Below the pieces are notes generated by a model that did no database searches, was not told where the DNA came from, and worked only from the letters and a program-made list of their open reading frames with translations. From Eumeta japonica (lineage: Eukaryota > Arthropoda > Insecta > Lepidoptera > Psychidae), in the NCBI GenBank assembly GCA_005406025.1, contig BGZK01000224.1, positions 186,001-250,000 on the forward strand: a stretch of 64,000 bases of DNA, read 5' to 3'. Made by a program: the position numbers and the translations under genes. Of the stretch, positions 49,890 to 62,284 are shown piece by piece. Within the stretch, counting starts at the first letter, position 1. Every line of letters starts with the position of its first letter.

Positions 49890-50062
49890 AACTCCATCTC
49901 TTATCTTCTCTATTTTAAAATTACGTTCCTAGCATGAATGTATAAAAAAGAGAAGATTCATAGGCTCTCACTCAAAAACTTTTGCAGTAAATGAGTGTTA
50001 ACTGACTGTTTAGCACTCAATGCATTCAGTGTAGTTTTGTTGCACCTTCCGTTAGCACGTTG
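49890..50062 (-). repeat. Dispersed repeat, copy 2 of the 2.5-kb family
   Basis: The reverse complement carries GGAAGGTGCAACAAAACTAC, ACTGAATGCATTGAGTGC, CTCATTTACTGC and ATCTTCTCTTTTTTATA, in the same order as 2463-2600. It starts about 25 nt after the stop of the coiled-coil ORF, so it would be part of that transcript's 3' UTR if the gene is real. Confidence 0.6.
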
Positions 50063-53007
50063 AAGTGTTCTGCCAAAAAATGCATAAGTAACACATCAGA
50101 AGCTCTGAAAATGTATGATATTTCTTATTTTCGATATGCAAAATTTTGATTTTGGTAGGTGGGCAAATATATGTCGTAATGAGTTTTTGATATAGTATTT
50201 TGTATTTCTTCATTTAAAGGAGCGTCAAAAGCTGAGATATAAATGACTTATAAGAAACAGACTTAAATAACACCAATTTCATATTTCTTAAGTTGTCACA
50301 TTATTCAGTACTGAAAAAGTCTGTTTTTATACTAATAGAGTTGGCTATTTTATTTTTTTATTAATTATTTTATTTCGTACAAATCTTAAAATTGTCTAAG
50401 AAGAAATTCTATGATAGATATAACCTATTCCAAAACAATTGATGTTCATTATTATATTTAATTTATTTTTTAACAAATTTTATATAAGTATTATATTTGC
50501 CAAAAATATGTTAATGTTTAATGAATTGTATCTTATTTTAATAATGTAAATAATAAGAATGATTTGGTATTACTCTGCTCTATAGACTTTGGAAATTATT
50601 AAGTTCCTTCATGTAAATTTTCCTGGTATTATAAAATTAAATTTTCATATCAACTATAATCAGATGATAACTACACAAGTTTTATTATGCGGAAAAAATA
50701 TGGTACAATGCTTTTCATTCATGCAACCAAAAAAGCAATAACAAATATTGAAAATAATTTTAAACCACTCCACCCATGTTCTGTTTTAGAACATGTGCAA
50801 ATTGTAAAAAAATATGATTTACTGTCTTCTAGTAACAAAATTATTGTTACTGTTTCTCCTTGCAATTTAAAATGAACCTTATATTATGACCTTTAGATTT
50901 AAATCTCAGATGATAAATAATGTTTTTTCCTTTGTTTTTCTTTGACATTGTAAAATGGTATTGTAAAAGTGAGACAGAGATCATGTACACATTGAGCCCT
51001 TTTTTGACATAAAAATAGTAAGCAATTTTGTTTCTTCTCTTTTTATATATGGGCAATCTGTTACTGGATTGTCATTTCCTAACAATATTTAATAAAATTT
51101 GTCACAAACCTGGTTTTACCACCGAGTCTTTGAACAGAATCGTACATAAAAGTATAAAAGCAGTCAAACTATACTTTGCTTACCTCATTGTAGATAGATT
51201 GGTAATGTGGAAACTCATCGAATGGACTAATATAGATATCTTGAACATGTGACACAGTGAGTTGACAAGTTGAAATGATTTACTAAGATGTGTAATAGCT
51301 TTTGTTTACATTGGTAACATATATAAAAATTGTAATCAATTATTACAGTGGTAATAATTTGAACAGATAATAAATCATTACAATTATTTATTTTTATGTT
51401 GTGAATAATTTTGAACTACTTTTATTGATGTTTGCTTATACTGTAACAATGAATTGGAATAATAAAACTAGTTTAGAATTTGGAATTCAATAATTATTAA
51501 ATATTTCATGGGTTTCAGCATATGTTTATATGAATGAAATGATTGAAAAGTATCACTTGGCACAGTTAAATCTGTAGTCATTCAATAAAGAAGATATCCT
51601 AATGAGAACTGTGTTATTTATATATTTTTATTTTATATAATACATATAATTTTCAGATAAGTATTTCCAAAATCATTTATCATGGTATTTTCATATCACA
51701 TTAGTTATATGAAAATGTAATATTGAGAATTTAGGATATATATGTTGTAAAAACAAAAAAATAAGAAAACAAAACAGAGTTAAATTACTTAGTAGTAATT
51801 TAACTTTAACTCTCTTTAACTTAATAGCAGTAAGTAATGATGCAACAAATATTTAACAACTATTCGCTGTTTTTTTTTTAATATTAATCTTTTACAGAAC
51901 ACCAAATAATAAAAATTCAATAATATCTATCAACGAATTCTCTATTTACTATGATTGTTATTTTAATATCTGAAATTGATCTCAAACAGATTGTGGTACA
52001 TAATCAGTTTTTTTGTATTTGCTGGTTTTAGACGATAGCATTTTCTTTTCATACACAATACGAAATGAAAATAGTTACCTCACCACAGACAATATTTTTG
52101 GACAAAAGATAAGTTTTAACAAACTCGTCAGCTTTAGATACTGTTGTTAGTTTTCAAACATCAGCTGTAAGGGACCGCCTTGATTTATTGCATTAATTAA
52201 GGCAGGTTAATGATTGATCAATTAAATGAAGATTGCATTAATTAAAAGAATGCAATCATCAACAATAAGATTGCACTTTTAAAATAAAATTTAAACTCAT
52301 TTGCAATTGCACATCCCTCTATCCCCTCAGTATCTATTAACGTATGGGCAGTAGCACCTTCATCAAAATAGTTTCGAACTCTTTTCATATGTTTCACAAA
52401 ATGTATCATCATCAATGTTTCTTTTTGTCTACCGTTAAACTTATCACCGCAAATTTGTTTTTTGAGCTGCTAACATAATTTTGATAGGCTCTGTGTCTAA
52501 ATTGTTTTTAGGAAACTACTTTGTATCTCTCAGCTATTTAACGGAATCAAATCAAATATACCGTTTAGTTTTTGGTAATCGGCCAAATTGCAATTTGTTG
52601 CATGTCTAAAGATAAACATTATAATGAATCCCGCATATTGAAGAAGGTGCAATGAAATGTGTATACATATGTTGAGCAGCCCTCGTATGCATTTTTTTTA
52701 GTAGAAAACCTGACCTGATATAATCTCTTTTTTACCCTTTTTAGATCTGTATCCAGTGGATGGGTAGATGTTTTTTTATTACACAACCACATAGTATATA
52801 AATGCACTAAATGATTTTTCATACTTTGATATTTTGTAATCGAAAAACAAATAAAGACAAATATATTCATGCTTACAAATCTTATGACAGAAAATGGAGT
52901 CAAAAAAATTGATGACTGGTCAATTTTAAGGGTGATGCAGTGTTAGATTCTATGAATCCAGCCAGCTCCTCGTGTAATACAATAAAACAAAACAAATAAC
53001 GGTTTGC
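50063..53007. other. AT-rich non-coding stretch
   Basis: No coding exon or clear transposon seen. Local repetition of ATTGCATTAATTAA occurs near 52185-52260. Short ORFs (50687-50875, 51028-51252, 52619-52903) have no recognisable family. Confidence 0.55.
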
Positions 53008-53260
53008 TCCAAACTCTCATGTGCAATAGTTAACTGCTAACTGTTAAATTAAAAACTAAACATGTCAAGATAATCTTATGGCGTTTGTTTAATATCACAT
53101 AGGTTAATATCTTTAAAATTACCTTAGTTAACTGCCAATTGTGAAGTTAAAACAACATATTTTGATGTGTCTAGTTTTTAATTATTATTAAAAACTAAAT
53201 TATTAAACTCATTTGAAATAATCAAATTGTTTTTAATTATCTCAAATGAGAGTTTGAAAC
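53008..53260. mobile_element. TIR element related to the repeat at 24.1 kb
   Basis: CCAAACTCTCATGTG at the left end is matched by the inverted CTCAAATGAGAGTTTGAAA at the right (core CAAACTCTCAT). The interior contains inverted AACTAAA/TTTAGTTTTTAA pairs. Its central block is the reverse complement of part of 24100-24300. Non-coding, MITE-like. Confidence 0.6.
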
Positions 53261-53849
53261 ACCCGCTGATAGACTTGAATAATAAAAAATATATCAATAG
53301 CTTACTTGCTTGTGGCACGTATCAAGTTTAAATAGTGTTTTGAAAATTCACAAGAAACCCGACAAATTAAGTTGACATAAATGAGAGAAATACCAATGAA
53401 GCTGTTTGAATGCGATTGGTGTGAATAAAAATATATTTGATATTTATTATAAATATAATTTTATTATTGTGTAGGGATCACAAAGTATATCGGGCATAGA
53501 GACTACAGATAGAAATATAGACTGAGTGTGAAATGAGATGTCATTAAAATTTTTCCCTTCTGGGAAATCTTTTAAACTTACCTGTGGATCTAAGCACAGA
53601 TATTTGATTAATCAGTAGCTAATATAAACATAATATCTGTTTAAGAAATAATCCAATAAATTAGGCACCGTATTTGTGGTTAATGTAAGTTTGATAACAA
53701 AAATAAACTATGCCAATGTATGAATGTGTATTATAAATAATAAATTATTTTACCAATTTAAATCTGTGTATGGATTTTGATTTCATCACTTACATCGAAT
53801 TAATCTAACAATTTACAATGTAAAGTAATACTTAGTCATTGTAACATCA

Positions 53850-54015
53850 GGTACTGTACAACGCACGAAACTCTGCCGCTGTGAAGTTAGTCACAAAAGC
53901 GGCGTGAAGTAGATACGCGGGGGAAAAGAAGGAAGGGTTGGGGAGTGCTGAACCTGCGCATTGCATCGTTTTCAGGCAATTCGTAGCGGCAAAGTTTCGT
54001 GCATTGCACAGTACA
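53850..54015 (+). mobile_element. MITE 'AGTAC', copy 2
   Basis: From GGTACTGTACAACGCACGAA with CTCTGCCGCT to the inverted TTTCGTGCATTGCACAGTAC. Interior AGAAGGAAGGGTTGGGGAGT then GAACCTGCGCATTGCAT. It has the same order and orientation as copy 3 about 500 bp away and is inverted relative to copy 1 at 14.24 kb. Confidence 0.88.
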
Positions 54016-54510
54016 ACAGTATCAAGGTTGAAACCCTCAAAATAGAGAGAAAAATATTTGGAAAATCCAAAAGTGCACGACTCATAATGTTCATTCGTTT
54101 TTTGTTAATAACTATTAAACGACACAAATCAAGTTAACCATTTTCAATACCAATCTCCGGACAGTGGATCTAAAGCTATTAAAAAAAAAAATGGATCAAA
54201 TTAGTGAATTTTTACGCTCGCTATCGTGTCCGGAACGAAAAAAGTGTTGATTGACAGGAAATTTCTTTTGACTATTTTGATAGTTTTTCTAATTGTATTA
54301 TGTTAAATCGATTTGAACCAGTGATAGAATTAATCTTCATTAAATTATCTATCAAATAGTGCACAGGTTAATAAAATTACATGAATTATTAATCGTGTTA
54401 TTGATGAAAAAAGTTACGAAATTGAGGAAAAAAAATTATTCGTTCGTAGAGCACTTCTTAATGCTTCGCATTATGAGTCGTGCAATAAGAATAATGAAAA
54501 TAAAGTTCTT

Positions 54511-54683
54511 AGTACAATACAACGCACGAACTCTGTCGCTCTGAAGTTGGTCACAAAAGTGTCGCAGTTGCATAAAATTGACACGCGAGGGAGAAGAAGG
54601 AAGGGTCGGGGAGCGTCGAACCTGCGCATTGCTTAATTTGTAGGCAATTCAGAGCGGCAGAGTTTCGTGCGTTGTACTGTACT
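54511..54683 (+). mobile_element. MITE 'AGTAC', copy 3
   Basis: From AGTACAATACAACGCACGAA with CTCTGTCGCTCTGAA to the inverted TTCAGAGCGGCAGAGTTTCG and GTGCGTTGTACT. Its inverted ends are the best preserved of the three copies. Interior AGAAGGAAGGGTCGGGGAGC then GAACCTGCGCATTGCTT. Confidence 0.88.
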
Positions 54684-55234
54684 GTGTGTCTTTCATTTTT
54701 TTGATTGACCACAAGGAAAAGTATAACATAAAAGAAAGTCGCCTATATTTTTAAATTTGAAATTGCATTCTTAGGTCGGACACGTTATCCCAAAATAATT
54801 TCCTTTATAATATTTGACAGGAAAACGGTTAGACATCGTAACTGTACCCCACTTAACCAATTCAATGTAGCACTTTAAAAATACCCCAGGCTATTTTTAT
54901 ATAATATAACCATCAGCCGTATGCGTTTACTGTCTATTGGATAATCTGCGCAAGCGCATCGTATCAATCTACCATTTGTCGTTTTTGACTTTATATTAAA
55001 TATACGTATAACCATTGCGCGCTCAATACCTCTCCGCCTAGTTCAATGTTTAATTTATTTCACGATTTAAATTATAGTAATCCGTTTGAAACTCCCTCGG
55101 GACTCGCAATCTTTTTTTATTAACAAAGCAGTTCTTACGAATATCGATTTCGGAACTAAACTGTAAAAATGGCTAATTAAGAAGAACGCGGTAGAGGTGC
55201 ATAATATAAAAAAAATTCTTGCACGACGGCAACC

Positions 55235-55335
55235 GATCGTGTCCTTGATTCGTGATTCTTCTTCGGATTCTGCTGTCCATTCCCATTTCTATTACGATCC
55301 CGCTCTAGAATCTATTCTATATCCCATTCCGAGAC
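55235..55335. repeat. GATTC-rich degenerate repeat patch
   Basis: The run GTCCTTGATTCGTGATTCTT, TTCGGATTCTGC and CCGCTCTAGAATC is the same compositional motif found in the tails of the copies at 7.1 and 33.9 kb. It is probably a truncated member. Confidence 0.4.
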
Positions 55336-55502
55336 TATGATTTTATGCAAGAATTTTATTACCGTTCGGCTGTTTGAGCTGATAACGGCGACGTCAAAGA
55401 TGGAGAAATACGAACTTCCAAATTTATAATAATGGTTTTTTAGCGGAACGCAAAACGCATTGTAATACAAGTGTAATATGATAAAAATATAGTGTATCTT
55501 CA

Positions 55503-56265
55503 TTATTTTTTTTGGGTTCCGTAGCGACGAGGAACCCTTATAGTTTTCCCGTGTCCGTCTGTACGCGGTTTGATCCGGTAACTCTTAATATTAGAAAGTT
55601 GTAATTTTGCATGGGTAATATACATATTAATCGCTCTGACAAAATGGTAGAATAAAAGTTTAAAAAAAAAATTGCTTTTCTCGTCTATTCCATAGTGTGG
55701 ATTGTCGTTGGATAGCAAGTTGAAACATTGCGGGCCTGTGAAAACCATTTCTAGATTTAAGGATGAAATATTAATTTTTACAGGCCTAACTTTTGTTAGA
55801 TCCCCAGCTAAGTGGTGATTTTTGGATTTCTCAAAAAAAAAAATCATAGCAGTATGTGTATATATAACGACGATAGAAAGAAAATTGTAACTGTTAACTG
55901 TCATAACTAACTATGGTTTAAAGTTAATGAGTAATAGTCGACCGACTTGTAAAATGTACTTGGAAAATAAAAAAGCAAAATTTCGCACTAATTGAAAATA
56001 ACTTACATGAAACTGTTAATCGGGTAAAACAGGTAGTATATATAAGTTTATGAACCGTGTAAAATTATGAAAATATAAAATCGTAACAGCCTTAACGCTT
56101 ATCTTATGTGGACCCGTTTTTAGACGTTATTAGTTGTTGAAACTGATTTAATATGTTCATAGTATCAAACAGAAAGCCCCCTTCTAAGTCCCCATATTGC
56201 GACGGCAACTATGGAACCCTACAATGCGCATCGCCTGACTCGCACTTGGCCGATTTTATTTTGTG
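55503..56265 (+). repeat. Lepidopteran repeat 'GGGTTCCGTAGC...CTCGCACTTGGCCG'
   Basis: Starts TTTTGGGTTCCGTAGCGACG then GAACCCTTATAG and GTCCGTCTGTACGCGG, and ends GCATCGCCTGACTCGCACTTGGCCGATTTT. Both ends are familiar from many lepidopteran introns. The first 25 bp contain the palindromic pair GGTTCC/GGAACC. It explains the 133-codon minus-strand ORF at 55503-55904, which is rejected as a gene. Confidence 0.75.
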
Positions 56266-56549
56266 TCAAAATTGAATACGGTTCTAATTTTCTGTACGAA
56301 GCTTGAAATACTTGTTTTTTTTCGAAACGATGGAAATAATGAAATTGACATTAAAACCACTAAAAGGATGAATATAATGAATGATTATTATATCAAATCG
56401 TTAGAATTCTGATGATAATATATAATTTCGAAATAATATAGAAATTCGAACTGTCAAGGTCCTAACATAACGCCCAGTTTCTAATAATAGTTTTCATATT
56501 AATAAATGTACAGACCTTGAATCGCGGTATCCAAGTCGCTTCCTAATTA

Positions 56550-57150
56550 CTGAAAACCCATACAATCATTTACCCTGCCCGGCACTTTTTTCCCGCTAAA
56601 AGGGGGGCGTGGCGGGTAACAGACGGCTTCCGCTACTGCAAATCGATACGTTTTTTTTTTTGTCAATATGCGAGCGATATCAATTTGCATGTCGGCAATG
56701 TGACGTAGTTGAATTCGTATTCAAATTGTATAAGTCAATATCTGCGCGTTGTGTTGTAAGGTGTTTATTCTGTCCTTGCATGTATATCATGTTTGTTTAC
56801 GTTTAAGCGACCGATTCATTGTCCGCGATCGACCTTCAAGGTTTCTTCCTATGAGCGCGCAGGTCCGTAGGAAGAAGGGTCGAGAAGATACGTATTTTAT
56901 AATGTCATGAGTAACGGTTTTTGTTTTTCCATAGACACGGCGACTGCCTATTCGATTTTTCGTAGAAATTCATTGGATGTTTGTCTTGACGTCGAGTCAC
57001 GTCTTATTTGTATGATATGAGGCTGATGGCGGTTGCAGTGAAATATGTTTTGCAACGAAATTGTCACTGCACGGTCCTCGAGCTCGGCTCGAGTAGAATA
57101 TTCCGGAAGCTCGAAAAAGAAGATGGCCGAAATATTCTCAAAAATGAAAT
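56550..57150. other. CpG-richer patch, unidentified
   Basis: Contains TGCCCGGCACTTTTTTCCCGC then AAAAGGGGGGCGTGGCGGGT and other CpG clusters. No recognisable coding exon. It may be a regulatory island within the long non-coding tract or a degraded repeat. Confidence 0.3.
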
Positions 57151-57211
57151 TAATTTTGTAATAATAATTTACGAAAAAATATATAAAAAAACATTAAGAT
57201 TCAAGACAAAT

Positions 57212-57278
57212 TTATCTTGTGTGGGAATCGAACCCAACCCCAGCGTAGCAGGTCACTACCAACTGCGCCAATTATCAT
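57212..57278 (-). repeat. tRNA-derived SINE head
   Basis: On the minus strand: TTGGCGCAGTTGGTAGTGAC resembles a pol III A box (TGGCNNAGTGG) and GGGTTCGATTCCCAC is a near-perfect B box (GGTTCGANNCC), spaced as in a tRNA. No complete cloverleaf can be folded, so it is a SINE head rather than a functional tRNA gene. It would explain most of the C-terminal end of the 90-codon plus-strand ORF here. Confidence 0.7.
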
Positions 57279-57280
57279 AA

Positions 57281-59272
57281 TTTAACTTTTCGTATTCAAA
57301 TTTAAAAGAAAATCAAAAAAAAAACGTATTACATAGTTTTAAGTTTTCATTTCTATCGACAGTCCACCCAATGACTATTTTGTTAAATTATTTAATCGTA
57401 ACTCTTGGTATCCAAGGCATTTTCGAAAAGACGATATTCTTAAAATCGTTCAATCTGATGTAAAAGAAATGATGACAGTGTCGTGCAAATTTTGTATGAG
57501 ATAAGGCCATAGAATCTCTATATCAACGCGCTATCCAAACCAATGTTCATCCTTCATGATCTTTGCAAGTTCCTATTAGTCGAGTAATAAAAAAAAAAAG
57601 GAAGAATAAATATTGCATATGGTATATAAATTCACATATTGACAGAACTGAAATGAATATTTTTCTGTTTTTCAATTAGATTAATAAAATTTTTAATTTT
57701 TGAAATTATTATTATAATACAAATAAACTTATCGAATGGCTTTTAAATTGATCAAGTTTTTAATCTATATAAAAAAAATATTGTTTAACATATATCTGTT
57801 GTATTTAAACAAGCACAAATTTTAATTAAAATTGGCTAGTATTTAAGGAAATTGTTTAAATGCTTGCGCCCTTATTTGAAACAAATAAATATAAATTTAC
57901 GATATAGAATTGACATAAACAATAGCATAAATTTTTTCTTGTTTTAGTTTCTAATTTTCTAGGTTTGATCGAATTGATATTAATGATTTCTTTATTAATT
58001 CGTCGTAAATGGCATTTTAATGCTCTTCAGAAAAATAGATATCGTTCACATTGTCTGGTTATTTAAAAATAAATTCCATTAAAGTAATTTCAACACAGGA
58101 TGTTTTATAAATAAATCTGTTTATACATACTGTAATAGCCAATCGGTATAACTATTAGGTATGAAGAGAATAAGATGTGGTTTTTTATTTTCGACTGAAT
58201 GGACTATTTTCAATGTTGCCAAAGGTGATACATTTTAATCTTCATAGACCAAATTAAATTCTATAGGTTTGTATGTAATAATAAATTCAAAAAGTTTATT
58301 CTAATCGATGCATATATGATGCAACTGTTCCCATAGACAGCGGTGTTAACTTGCCGGTACGACGAAAATGTAAAGTACCTAATGAATTCTAACAATCTTG
58401 GATACAGACCCACAAGTGTTCTTATAGCACAATGAGGATATTGTCATGTATTTTTGAAACTGATTTTTTTCTAAAATTGCTCAGTTTTTCAGCAAAATAT
58501 TTTTGAAAATAACCGAAATTAAATCTATCTACGAAAGTTTACAAATTTGTTACAGGTGATTGAATGAGTTATGTGGTTTAACAAACCTGATGACTAGATG
58601 ATATGAGTGTAAGACTATGATAATAAATAAATAAATATTAAAAATAAATTAATTTATAAATAAATGAATCGAGAAACTACATTATCAACCGTAACTACAC
58701 TCATTGAATTCATCACTTGGAAAATCGTGGAACATCAACATCTATTTCGGGAACACGTTCCGTACCTGACACCTCCCATCATTATTTTTGTCATTAGCTC
58801 GTAAAATATCTTGAGTGTGTTCAAAATCTCAGTGTTTTGCAGAGTGTAAAAAATATTTTTGTACAACTATTATACAAGATGGCACTTGTATATTAGGATT
58901 TAGCGGATCTTTTACATGAGATCCTTGAAATATGATTACACTCGATAGTAAAAATGCGATAATAGGTGCCAAATGCAACTCTATTCCGGAATACTAATTG
59001 GCAATGGCCGTCTAGTGCAAGGAGAATTTCATTATATTATTTTTAAACTCTTATCATTTTTTAATGATAAGAGTTCAAAGAAAAATACTAAGAGGGATTG
59101 AAATCGGAACTCTCCCCAGTTTACTCGTCATTATGCATGTTTAGGGTGCGTTTAGCAGAATTGTATGTTACACGGCCGCACTAGCGCCATCTGTTATTGG
59201 ATGGCAACGTTAGTTTATCGCGTATTAAGGTTGTGTAATTTGAAACATGTTTCATTAAAATGTTGTTAATAA
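57281..59272. other. AT-rich non-coding stretch
   Basis: No gene or classified repeat seen apart from a short perfect hairpin at 59046-59075. ATAAATAAATA runs occur near 58620-58670. Confidence 0.55.
59046..59075. repeat. 13-bp perfect hairpin with TTTT loop
   Basis: AACTCTTATCATT, TTTT, AATGATAAGAGTT. The stem is too short for a microRNA precursor. It may be a cruciform or the centre of a decayed palindromic element. Confidence 0.85.
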
Positions 59273-59479
59273 GGGGCCATCCATAAATTACGTCACATAA
59301 ATTCTAAAGTCTTTACCTCCCCGTCCTTGTCACAGGTGGTCGCACGTAAATAAAAACAGGCAGTTTTTACAAATTTTTTTTTGTTCTTTGTTCTTTAAAT
59401 ATTGGACAAAACAAAAGACATAAACCTTTTTTCGTTTTTCGTATTTGACATCACAAAGCTTTTGACCTGCTCCTTGTTG
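59273..59479 (+). mobile_element. MITE 'GGGGCCATCCATAAATT', truncated copy
   Basis: Begins GGGGCCATCCATAAATTACG then CACAGGTGGTCGCACGTAAA, and later GGACAAAACAAAAGACATAA and AAAGCTTTTGACCTGCTCCTTG. This is the inverse of 63738-63964. The second terminal repeat is absent and is replaced by a GT/TA microsatellite. Confidence 0.85.
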
Positions 59480-59500
59480 TATATACTATATATATTTTTC

Positions 59501-59532
59501 GCGTGTGTGTGTGTATATATATATATATATAT
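59501..59532. repeat. (GT)n(TA)n compound microsatellite
   Basis: CGCGTGTGTGTGTGTATATATATAT at the broken end of the neighbouring MITE. Confidence 0.9.
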
Positions 59533-60739
59533 TATTACGTTGTGTTCCTCATTGTCTGATTTCAACAAAACACCGTCCACAGTTGCCAAATAATTCCGCT
59601 CGTGGCGCTTAGCCTGGCTAATAGTAATTTGCGGTGAACTTTTTAATTGTATTCATGCATATAGGTTTATAACTTTGCATAAAATTAAATATTTTTGTTA
59701 TACGTTCCAATCGATAATGCTCGTCGTACATTGATAATATTTACATGCATACATTTAGTGTACATTTCTCTATTTCTTTTTTTATCGTTAAAAATGTTGT
59801 TTTATCATATTATAAAACTTTATTGTAGTTATCAACTTGTTTACTGCCGATTCGTAAGTCTTGCACAAAGGTACATTTATCTGACGGCTTTGACATGCCG
59901 GAAGTGTTTGTATTTATGGTATCTTAATCCGTTTAAATCGGTCATGCGCTCATCATCCGATTGAACAATCGATTCTTCGACGCGAAATCACCTCTAACAT
60001 GAACTCTTCGCGTGTGGCGAACGACCATAGATAAATATAACAATAATACGTTTATAAAAATATAAAAAACAGATAGCAATATCGAATTGTTTACTCAGCA
60101 ATTGCGTCAGCATTTCCATATATACAGATAAGTTTATCAATGTTTAAACAAAAGGACGTTATCCATGCGCGAAAACAACAATTGAATATTAAACACCGAG
60201 TGTGCGTCCATGTAGTCCGAGAGCTGACAGCTTATTTTAGTACTCTTAATATAATACCTGACATTTTATTAGTAAGCCTAATCCACTAGCTTTGTCTGTT
60301 GCCATGGAGGAAACATGTTTTATTCGATCCCGAGTTCTGTCGTTAACTCATTTTAGACTTCGAAATTGAAATTATTACCCACTCGATTATTTTAAATCTT
60401 ACATTCATCATACATACGTGCGTAAGAGCATCATGTCCGTGTTTACGTGGACCATGCGCTCGCTGCACTTTGTACTTCGGTCCGTCGTACCGAAATCCGT
60501 CATTTATCATGCCGAAATCCGAGAATTGCTGCCAAAATATTCTGAAAGCTGCGTATACGCAGACTCGTGGTATACCGAATCGCTTGTAGTACACGGAAAA
60601 TACGGACATTTGTATCACGTACGGAAGTATATGCGTGAGTCGTGTTGTTATCAATGGTTGTACTAGTATCGAAACTCGAGCATTTCTTCTCTTTTTTTCT
60701 TTTGGAAAAATGTCTTCTTTTTAGACTAATAATTAATTC

Positions 60740-60830
60740 GAGTGGCTGGGTGCTGGGATTGGAACGGAATTATAGATTATAATTTATGCACTGCCTTTAA
60801 TCTTTGCGCCATATTAAGAGGGTCACAGAC
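60740..60830 (-). repeat. Possible degraded tRNA-derived SINE head
   Basis: On the minus strand ATGGCGCAAAGATTAAAGGC resembles an A box, and CCGTTCCAATCCCAGC resembles a B box with one mismatch in the core. Spacing is roughly tRNA-like. Weak. Confidence 0.35.
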
Positions 60831-61003
60831 AAGAGACCGAAATACGTGCGTATAATACCGACGTCGGCAACATAGGTGCAACCGACATTGCAATGACAAC
60901 CGTGTTCGGAACAAACCATTGTCATTGTTAGTATTTCTAACGTTTGTATATTTTATGAATTACATGTTGCATTTCTTTCTCTGTTTTAGAAATGTGGAAA
61001 AAT

Positions 61004-61005
<2 letters not shown>

Positions 61006-61049
<44 letters not shown>
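61006..61049. repeat. (TA)n microsatellite
   Basis: About 44 bp of AT dinucleotides; produces the YIYIYI run in the overlapping 62-codon ORF, which is not a gene. Confidence 0.95.
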
Positions 61050-61054
<5 letters not shown>

Positions 61055-62092
61055 CGAAATCACGTCTTCTATTTTGTGTGTATGTCTGTCGCAGGCGATA
61101 TTCTTAAATACAATTTTACATAGACCATTATTACATCACAAATACAGCTTCCCAATTCGCAGTTATAATTACCTCTCAATCAAACAATTAGTTTGTTTAT
61201 ATATTTTATTGTTATTTATTATTATGTATATATGTACATATTTTATTTTATAATAATGTCTTTCGTATTGTTGTGAACAGCTAAGGTCATTCGATTGTTG
61301 TATATAGTGTAAAAATTTATCTAAATACGCGCTACTTCAAATGTGACTCAACCGCGCCGCCATAAGTGCGGTGTTGATCGTGTTGTTTTAAACCGTTTAT
61401 TGTTTCACGAGTAAACATGATAGCGCACACCATTACGCCATCTCGCCGATAAGGGTAGACAGTGGATGACGTGTTTTTAGTAACGGCATATAAATAAATG
61501 GTTGTCGAGGTAGTTTAACTTCTGTCGTTGAAGTGAAGAGTATTTTTTACTAATCTTGTTCGAATACATCTTCATAGTTCTGCAAATATGAGGAAGATTG
61601 TATCTTATTACTGTCATACAAAATATGCGGACGGACATAGTCTATGGAAATCCATATTTAATGCGTTTTTTCAATATTGAGTTCAAAAAATAACCTACTT
61701 AAATATAGAAATTAAAAGATTATTATTTTTTTAATTCTAACAAATTATACCGGCCATTCGCTTTCTCTATACAGGCCTTCGGCATTTAAAGAAACCGCCT
61801 AAGGTACTATTGTAACCTCCTGCTTTAGAAATAAAAACCATGGACCTTATGAAGGGGTTCTGCTATGGAAAGGTGGATATAAGCGCCCTTTTTTTTTGAA
61901 AATGTTTTGCTAACTTATTTTAGTGCAAAATCACAAAATTACCATAAGCCTTTTTGGTCCCCGTATTCCATGTTGAAAAACGCTTTTAATGATTGTAGTA
62001 ATTGCAATATAAACTTCAATTAAATAATGCAATTAAAAAAAACAATAATATTTCAAGTGTAACGTCATAATACATAATTATACGAAAAGCTG

Positions 62093-62284
62093 TTGTATGT
62101 CCAGAGAAATGTAGAACCATTCCAAACTAGACATCAGAATGATCTTGCTGCTCATAAGACCCGTCTAAGTAAAGTTAATAAATCATTTAAGGGGCTGTGT
62201 GTGCGCTTTTATAATAAGATGCCAGCTGAAATTCCAAATTTGCCATTTTTTGAATTTAATGCCTCTTCCACCACCTACCTTTGA
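62093..62284 (+). pseudogene. Non-LTR retrotransposon reverse-transcriptase C-terminal fragment
   Basis: The translation contains AHKTRLSKVNKSFKGLCVRF directly followed by YNKMPAEIPNLPFFEF. This is the usual C-terminal end of CR1/Jockey-type LINE polymerase ORFs ('TRLxKVxxSFxGxCxxFYNKLPxxIxxLP'). Only about 60 codons remain; the 5' part is lost. A MITE follows directly. Confidence 0.75.

Larger units (their letters stand above)
59533..62092. other. Non-coding stretch with one CpG-richer patch
   Basis: The patch at 60410-60660 keeps ORFs open on both strands (82 and 103 codons) but neither resembles a known family. A degenerate tRNA-like head and a TA tract are listed separately. No gene called. 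Confidence 0.45.

Noticed and set aside
55503..55904. 133-codon minus-strand ORF
   Set aside because: It lies wholly within a common lepidopteran repeat (GGGTTCCGTAGC...) and has no protein-family resemblance.
57212..57278. Functional tRNA gene on the minus strand
   Set aside because: A- and B-box-like sequences are present but no complete acceptor stem or cloverleaf can be formed; it fits a SINE head better.
59046..59075. Hairpin as a microRNA precursor
   Set aside because: The stem is only 13 bp with a 4-nt loop, far too short for a pre-miRNA.
60343..60666. Overlapping ORFs on both strands (103 and 82 codons)
   Set aside because: No family resemblance, no splice context; both follow from a local CpG-rich patch with few stops.
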